A stretch of 64,000 bases of DNA from Liolophura sinensis (lineage: Eukaryota; Mollusca; Polyplacophora; Chitonida; Chitonidae): contig NC_088304.1 of the NCBI RefSeq assembly GCF_032854445.1, positions 18,885,850-18,949,849 on the forward strand, in the 5' to 3' direction. The number at the start of each line of letters is the position of its first letter. The stretch's first letter is position 1. The notes under the pieces were generated by a model. It was not told the DNA's origin. It saw only the letters and a program-made list of their open reading frames with translations, and made no database searches. This document shows positions 58,561-64,000 of this stretch, in pieces. Position numbers and translations under genes: made by a program.

Positions 58561-60385
58561 GGTGACTTGAAATGCTAAGGCCTTAGGTTATGAATGAAAT
58601 GTTGGAATCTTATCCAGTGGCTGAAATGCTGAAGACTTGGTCTGTAGATGAAGTGCTGAAGGCTTGGCCTATTTCTGAAAGGCTGAGTGAGTGAGTGAGT
58701 GCTTGGGGTTTAACGTCGTACTCAACAATTTTTCAGTCATATGACGACGAAGGAATCATTAGGGTGCATGTACGTGTAATGTGCCTCCTTGATGCAGGAC
58801 GGATTTCCACCGCTCTTTTATTTAGTGCTACCTCACTGAGACGACTTACCGAAGGCAAGCAAGCCGCCCCGCCCGAGCCATTATACTGATACGGGTCAAC
58901 CAGTCGTTGCACTATCCCCTTCATGCTGAACGCCAAGCGAGGAATTTACAACTTCCTCTTTTAAAGTCTTAGGTGTGACTCGATCAAGGATTGATCCTGG
59001 ATCTACCGGTCCCGAAGCGGACGCTCTACCAACTGTGCTATCCGGGCCGGTCTGAAAGGCTGAAGAAATGGCCTAAAGCTGAATGCTTAAGACTTGACCT
59101 GTAGATAAACCGCTGAGGACTCGGTATTTGCACATAACACTGGGTGCTTAGCCTACAGACAGTGTGCGGAGGGCTTGCTATACAGATAACATTCTGATTG
59201 ATTGGCCTGTAGATAAAATACTGACAGTTACATAATAAACTCAAAAAATTAATCTGCTGAATTTAACAAAAAGTCTGTTGTCAAAGTGATACGGGAATGT
59301 ATTCTGTTATTATAATATGATACTTAACCCGATTCCAGTAAGCGACTTTTAACCGAATCCAACAGTTCGAAGCATTTGTCTTAAAATTTAATGAGTCAAA
59401 TGTTAATATCTATGAACCAAAAGTAAGATGAAAAATCTTATTTGAAATATTCACTTACATAAGAAATGGCTTTGTGGCAGTTTTTGGCTTAATGTCAAAT
59501 CCCAGTTTAATATGTCTATTGCCACAGAAGCCGGCAGTTTGATAACTTTTGCATGACATGTCACTTGTTAAGTGTGACGAATTTTAAACCATATGGGATG
59601 AAAATAAGCATTTAAATTACATTTCAAAATTTAGGTCAAAGCAACCTTTGTGTAATCGGTCCTTATTTGGCATATAGCTAAAATGCTGAGGTCTTGGTAT
59701 ATAGATGAGATGCCGAGGATATTGTACAGCCCATGAATGAAATGTTGGTAGATAAACATATAGATTATAGTTAAGACATACAGCATAGAGCAAAAGGTCA
59801 GAGCAGCAACAACATTCTGATAGCTGGCAAATAGTTGCATGTAACCGATGAAATACGACCTCCTGCCTACTGAAACGCTCATGACTCAGTTGATAGCTGA
59901 AATACTTTAGATAATTGCCCGATAACTGAAATACTGAAGGGTTAGCCTATAGCTTAAACGCCGAAGGATTAGTCGATAAGCGGTATGCTGGCTTGTCATT
60001 TATTAAACATCTTGAGATTTAACTCATACCTATTAAGTGCTTGAAAAACCAAGCACAGCACAGGAAAAATGTTAAAATCTCGTCACAATACTTAAATTTC
60101 GGTACTGAATATTGACATTTTCACACATGTGTTTTAAGATGACATTTAAATCGTAGCCAAACTTTTACTGTAAAGTCCTATTTCAAATTTTGACTGAGGA
60201 CTTGGTCTGTAGATGAAAAGTGATGAGTCGGCCTGTAGCGGAAATGCTGAGGACTCGACCCATGGCTGAAATGCTGAGAGATTGGCCAATAGCCGAAATG
60301 CTGAGGGTGTGGCAAACAGCTGAAATGCTGATGGCTCGGCCAATAGCTGAAATGCTTGACCTGTAATTGAAACACAAGGGGTATA
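58560..60385. repeat. Dispersed minisatellite blocks with GCTGAAATGCTGA units
   Basis: Four blocks (58560-58686, 59051-59240, 59650-59960, 60190-60385) contain degenerate units near TAGCTGAAATGCTGAGGACT and TTGGCCTGTAGATGAAA. A SINE splits the first two. The DNA between the later blocks (59240-59650, 59960-60190) is unique AT-rich sequence. Confidence 0.75.
58687..59050 (-). mobile_element. SINE family 2, full length with perfect target-site duplication
   Basis: 364-bp copy in reverse complement, from GTGAGTGAGTGCTTGGGGTT to the tRNA-like head (on the minus strand GGATAGCACAGTTGGTAGAG). Perfect 13-base repeats TCTGAAAGGCTGA lie at 58674-58686 and 59051-59063. It inserted into the GCTGAAATGCTGA minisatellite. 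Confidence 0.97.
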
Positions 60386-60955
60386 GCCTATCCATACTGT
60401 TGGCTTTCTTAGCGGAAGAGATAATTACCCTGATCTGAAGCTTCCTAACTTTTTGTTTGCGTCACTATAGCAGTTGTACACATAATTTCTTTCACCAAAG
60501 TATTTCGGTATTAACTAGTAAAACGTTCCCGTGCACGGTCCCCTTTGCATAAACTAATTTTATTAGTCACGATTGAGTGCGAGGATAAAAATCATTTCAT
60601 GCATGCAATCGAAGACAATCTGATCATTAAAAGGAACTTCTTAAGTTCCCGGCCCTTGTACTAATCCAAGTAAGAACGGCCTAATTATAACGATAATGAT
60701 GACTTGTATCGGTCATGATAAAAAAATTTTAGCAAAAGATACCCTGAGATATGCTAATTATAAAATGGTAATTCTTATGTCCCGACTCCATGTTCCAACT
60801 CCATGCACAAAACCATTTACGAACGGGTCATAGGTCTGTTATCGGTCGTGTCGTGCACGAGAGATAAAGATACCTTGAGATATGCTAATTATAAAATAGC
60901 TATTTCGACATGTCGCGGCAGATATCTGATGGAAGCAATTCATATCACTATGCAT
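60386..60955. other. Intergenic stretch
   Basis: It contains two short direct repeats near 60745 and 60868 (GAGATATGCTAATTATAAAA, preceded by GATACC). No gene was seen. Confidence 0.5.
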
Positions 60956-60984
60956 ATTACATCAATAGGCCGGACTGAAATCTA

Positions 60985-61298
60985 TTTATTTGTTATTTGA
61001 TTGGTGTTTTACGCCGTACTCAAGAATATTTCACTTATACGACGGCGGCCAGCATTATGGTGGGTGGAAACCGGGCAGTGCCCGGGGGAAACCCACGGCC
61101 ATCCGCAGGTTGCTGGCAGACCTTTCCACGTACGGCCAAAGAGGAAGCCAGCAAGAGCTGGACTTGAACTTACAGCGATTGCATTGGTTAGAGACTCCTG
61201 GGTCATTAGGCTGTGCTAGCCCGCTAACCGACTGAGCCACGGAGGCCCCCTACTCGGATGGAAAAAATGCGTTTTGGCTGTGAGTTCGAATCCAGCTC
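60985..61298 (-). mobile_element. Composite SINE: family 1 plus a tRNA-like 5' extension
   Basis: A full-length reverse-complement family 1 copy (60985 to about 61248, ending at GAGCCACGGAGGCCCC) is joined to about 50 extra bases (TACTCGGATGG to GTGAGTTCGAATCCAGCTC). The extra piece includes a perfect B-box-like GTTCGAATCC. Direct repeats of about 28 bases, with few mismatches, flank the whole unit: CATTACATCAATAGGCC begins near 60956 and again near 61298. The extension therefore moved together with the SINE. Confidence 0.85.
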
Positions 61299-61565
61299 AT
61301 TACATCAATAGGCCAGATTGAAATCTGGTAGACAAACTAAAGATTATACATGACCAACAACGATACACAAATATTTATGGTGATGACACCCAAAATGGCA
61401 AAGTAAACATATACATGTTCCGGGAACGTTTGTGATAGTGTTTCCTTCCTGAAAGGCAACAAAGAGGGGCACAGATTAAACCATTAGTCTGTCGATGTTC
61501 TAGAATCTTGTGTCATTCTTGACCAAGAACAACCTCAAGCATGCCATAAAAAAAACCCCACTTGT

Positions 61566-61815
61566 CGGGGGCCTCCGTGGCTCAGATGGTTAGCACGCTA
61601 GCGTAGCGTAATGATCCATGAGGCTTTCACCAATGCGGTTGCTGGCTTCCTCTCCGGCCATACCTAGGTCCGCCAGCAGCATGCGAATGGTCGTGGATTT
61701 CCACCAGGCTCTGCCCGGTTTCCACCCACCATAATGCTGGTCGCCGTCGTATAAGTGAAATATTCTTGAGTACGGCGTAAAATACCAATCAAATAAATAA
61801 ATAAATAAATAAATC
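61566..61815 (+). mobile_element. SINE family 1, near full length
   Basis: GGGGCCTCCGTGGCTCAGAT head, a short internal deletion around the B box, CACCATAATGCTGGTCGCCG body, TTGAGTACGGCGTAAAATAC tail and a long (AAAT)n end. Confidence 0.95.
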
Positions 61816-61890
61816 AAAACACGTATTATTTGTGTTTCACGGAGACTTTCCCAAGCCAATTTCCAGTGCAATATCACTAACTATTTGGGA

Positions 61891-61959
61891 GTGAGTGAGT
61901 GCTTGGGGTTTAACGTCGTACTTAACAATTGTCAGTCATATGACGACGAAGGAATGCTT
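61891..61959 (-). mobile_element. SINE family 2, 69-bp truncated copy with target-site duplication
   Basis: Only the tail is present (GAGTGCTTGGGGTTTAACGT to GACGACGAAGGAATG). It is flanked by CTATTTGGGA at 61881-61890 and 61961-61970, so it is a genuine severely 5'-truncated insertion and not a decayed copy. Confidence 0.92.
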
Positions 61960-61970
61960 ACTATTTGGGA

Positions 61971-62610
61971 TCCTTAAGCCGTATTACAATTGTAATCAGT
62001 ATGTTCGTCTCCAAATATTTCTTGATCTTCAGATCATTTGTGCTTAATATCGCCTTTCAAATATGTTATTGTTGGATCCATTTTGATCCTCGGCCATGTC
62101 CGACAAAACGTGCACATTTTAGTCAATTAGTCACTTTTAGCGTTCCCATAAAGATGCATAAACATAAACATGTTTATGCATCAAAGAATTATTCCATCAC
62201 GTGTAACTCATTCTCATCGTTTTCAAGTTAATTTCGACATAATGAAGTATGATAGGAGATAATCCGGTTGTCATAAGAAACATATAAAATAAATTTGACC
62301 CTCATACATAAATGTGTTCGACGCGTAGAAGCCATAAAGCAATTTCTGCCAAATGTTCTGTGAAGTTACAGTGAAAAAGGGTCAACAAAGTTTACAATAA
62401 TACCGGTGCATACGTTTGAGTCAGGACTGTAGCAATTGGCCATGTATGTCACCTTATGAAACAAATTTCAGTTACGTCTATGAAACGAATTATTCTATTA
62501 TATAATGTATATTGGGTTGATGTTAAATTTCACGCTGAAAAACTGTTTCTTTACCTCTACCCAGAGTTCCAACGAACGCATTCATATACTATTGACTCAT
62601 TTAACCTTGC
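61971..62610. other. Intergenic stretch, nothing recognised
   Basis: No gene, array or mobile element was recognised. Confidence 0.5.
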
Positions 62611-62614
62611 GATC

Positions 62615-62945
62615 CCTTCCGTGGCCTAATTGTTAAAGCGTCAGTTTCGATGTCGGGTCGGGTTGAACCAACGATTTTAAAATTGGTATTTTTTGCTACC
62701 TAGCTTGGCGCTCAGCACTGTGGGGTTAGAGCAAGGAAACAGGACGGGTTGACACGGTGTCATTATAATATGACTTGGTGGGGTATCAAGTCTGGTGTTT
62801 TCGGCATGATACTTCAGTGGCGGCAGCATTTTGCCAACATGGACTCGCCATGCCACAAGAAGACACATTATATGTGCACACACTCTGCGTCCTCAGATGA
62901 CTGAAAAATTGTTAAGTTCGACGTAAAAACCCAAGCATTCATTCA
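62615..62945 (+). mobile_element. SINE family 3, full length
   Basis: tRNA-like head (TTCCGTGGCCTAATTGTTAA, GGGTCGGGTTGAACC), a body with GAGCAAGGAAACAGGACGGG, and a tail GATGACTGAAAAATTGTTAA ending in ATTCATTCATT. It is the plus-strand counterpart of the copy at 35862-36135. Confidence 0.88.
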
Positions 62946-63094
62946 TTTTTTGAGAAAATGTCCGTTTCAAAATCTTTGGAGGTGACATGAAAACCAACCA
63001 TTATCGCTATAGCAGAGCTAAACTTTTCACACAAGAAAGATGTTTAGGCCATCTCCTTGTTAAAATAATAATAAAAAAGGTTAATTATACTTAC

Positions 63095-63292
63095 TAGAGA
63101 TTCTGGAGCCCATACATCTCATCTTCCTTTTTCACCAAACCCAGGAGGCCATATATCTCATCTTCCTTTTTCACCAAACCCAGGATGCCATAAATCTCAT
63201 CTTCCTTTTTCACCAAACCCAGGAGGCCATAAATCTCTACTTCCTTTTTCACCAAACCCAAGATAAAATCCCATCTTTCGTTTTCCCCAAAA
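63095..63292 (-). CDS. Candidate internal exon with 13-residue repeats
   Basis: On the minus strand an acceptor (ATACCTAG) precedes 63292 and a donor (GTAAGT) follows 63095. The 198 bases between are open in one frame and symmetric in phase (one base, 65 codons, two bases). They encode a short lead (FGENERWDFI), then four copies of a 13-residue unit close to GLVKKEDEIYGLL, from a 39-bp DNA repeat. Alternating acidic and basic residues suggest a charged helical or disordered protein. No partner exons were found nearby; upstream exons would lie beyond the window. It could also be a chance open minisatellite. Confidence 0.4.
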
Positions 63293-63655
63293 CTAGGTAT
63301 AAAAGTATAATGTGTATAAAAACACAATAGGATTCCGAAAAAATATCGATTTTGTTTAATTTATTTCATTTATGTGTTTTGCAATATATATTGTATAAAT
63401 TGTATGAATATATGTATTTTATAATTTATTCTCTCTGTTCAAAAGTGGAATTGCAGAATAAACAGTGGTACCTGAATAATCGATCAGGTAAGGTAAGATC
63501 TGAATCCAATTTAATTAAAGGGTCCAACATATGGTGAATACACCCCTCCCCTTCTTTCTTTCATTTTCACTTTCATTGACAGCATAATGGATAAAACTGG
63601 TCACAAACAAGTTAAACGCCAATAAGTAAACGAGTTAAAAACCCCACCCTACAAT
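63293..63655. other. Unassigned AT-rich stretch
   Basis: No gene or known repeat was recognised. Confidence 0.45.
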
Positions 63656-63657
63656 AG

Positions 63658-63992
63658 CAGTTAGAGCTGGATTCGAACTCACAACCAAAGCGCATTTTTT
63701 TTATCCGAGTAGGGTGCCTCCGTGGCTCAGTTGGTTAGCGCGCTAGCGCAGCGTAATGACCCAGGGGTCTCTCACCAATGCAGTCGCTGTGAGTTCAAGT
63801 CCAGCTCTTGCTGGCTTCTTCTTTGGCCGTACGTCGAAAGGATCTTCCAGCAACCTGTGGATGGTCATGGGTTTCCCCCGGGCTCTGCCCGGTTTTCACC
63901 CACCATAATGCTGGCCGCCGTCGTATAAGTGAAATATTCTTGAGTACGGCGTAAAACACCAATCCAATAAATAAATAAATAAATAAATAAAT
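63658..63992 (+). mobile_element. SINE family 1, full length, preceded by the same tRNA-like extension
   Basis: The SINE proper starts near 63714 (GTGCCTCCGTGGCTCAGTTG) and ends in (AAAT)n at 63992. Just 5' of it, 63658-63713 matches the 5' extension of the composite SINE at 61250-61298 (GAGCTGGATTCGAACTCACA, then a T-run and ATCCGAGTA). ATCCGAGTA also follows the SINE end, so it looks like a target-site duplication. Confidence 0.88.
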
Positions 63993-64000
63993 CCGAGTAT

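Noticed and set aside
58990-59050. Genuine tRNA gene
   Set aside because: The tRNA-like sequence is the head of a full-length SINE with target-site duplications.

Overview
The window looks like nuclear DNA of a lophotrochozoan animal, most likely a mollusc. Genes are split by GT-AG introns, the background is AT-rich, and tRNA-derived SINEs of the type common in mollusc genomes are dense (about twenty copies of one family, five of two others). Small DNA transposons and many minisatellites fill the rest. There is no operon structure, CRISPR array or prokaryotic signal.

Five host loci can be supported. (1) A small cysteine-rich single-pass membrane protein on the minus strand, five exons, 8588 to 5715. 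(2) ESS2/DGCR14, a spliceosome-associated nuclear protein, on the plus strand, eight exons, 9144-18684; it starts about 555 bases from gene 1 and the two probably share a divergent promoter. (3) A multi-pass membrane protein of unknown family, plus strand, four exons all in phase 0, 20934-29520, with a first intron of 6.4 kb full of transposable elements. (4) An intronless class A amine-type GPCR on the minus strand, 39618-38380. (5) A plus-strand gene whose main open frame, 54658-57915, carries 14 amphipathic helices matching the PKA-anchoring (AKAP) consensus; upstream serine-rich, basic and RSPR-repeat segments (47.9-54.66 kb) may belong to it. A candidate 66-codon repeat exon lies on the minus strand at 63095-63292.

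The most unusual feature is in ESS2. A 141-bp tandem array spans and multiplies the exon 3 splice donor, and a 60-bp array spans and multiplies the exon 8 acceptor (15 acceptor copies). Nine of the extra acceptors would add multiples of 20 codons in frame. Further minisatellites sit in introns 4, 5 and 7; the intron 4 array clearly grew from a piece of SINE. ESS2 is itself a splicing factor, so this is a natural place to look for feedback on splicing.

The mobile fraction includes SINE families that share a homologous 3' tail, a composite SINE that moved together with a tRNA-like 5' extension, a mariner-like miniature element keeping the start of its transposase, a Ginger-like fold-back element, a pogo-like element, a TTAA-flanked MITE, and one broken fragment of a Ty3/Gypsy gag region. 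Arrays of 22 to about 160 bp units occupy much of the remaining intergenic DNA, the largest being about 1.4 kb at 46.0-47.4 kb.
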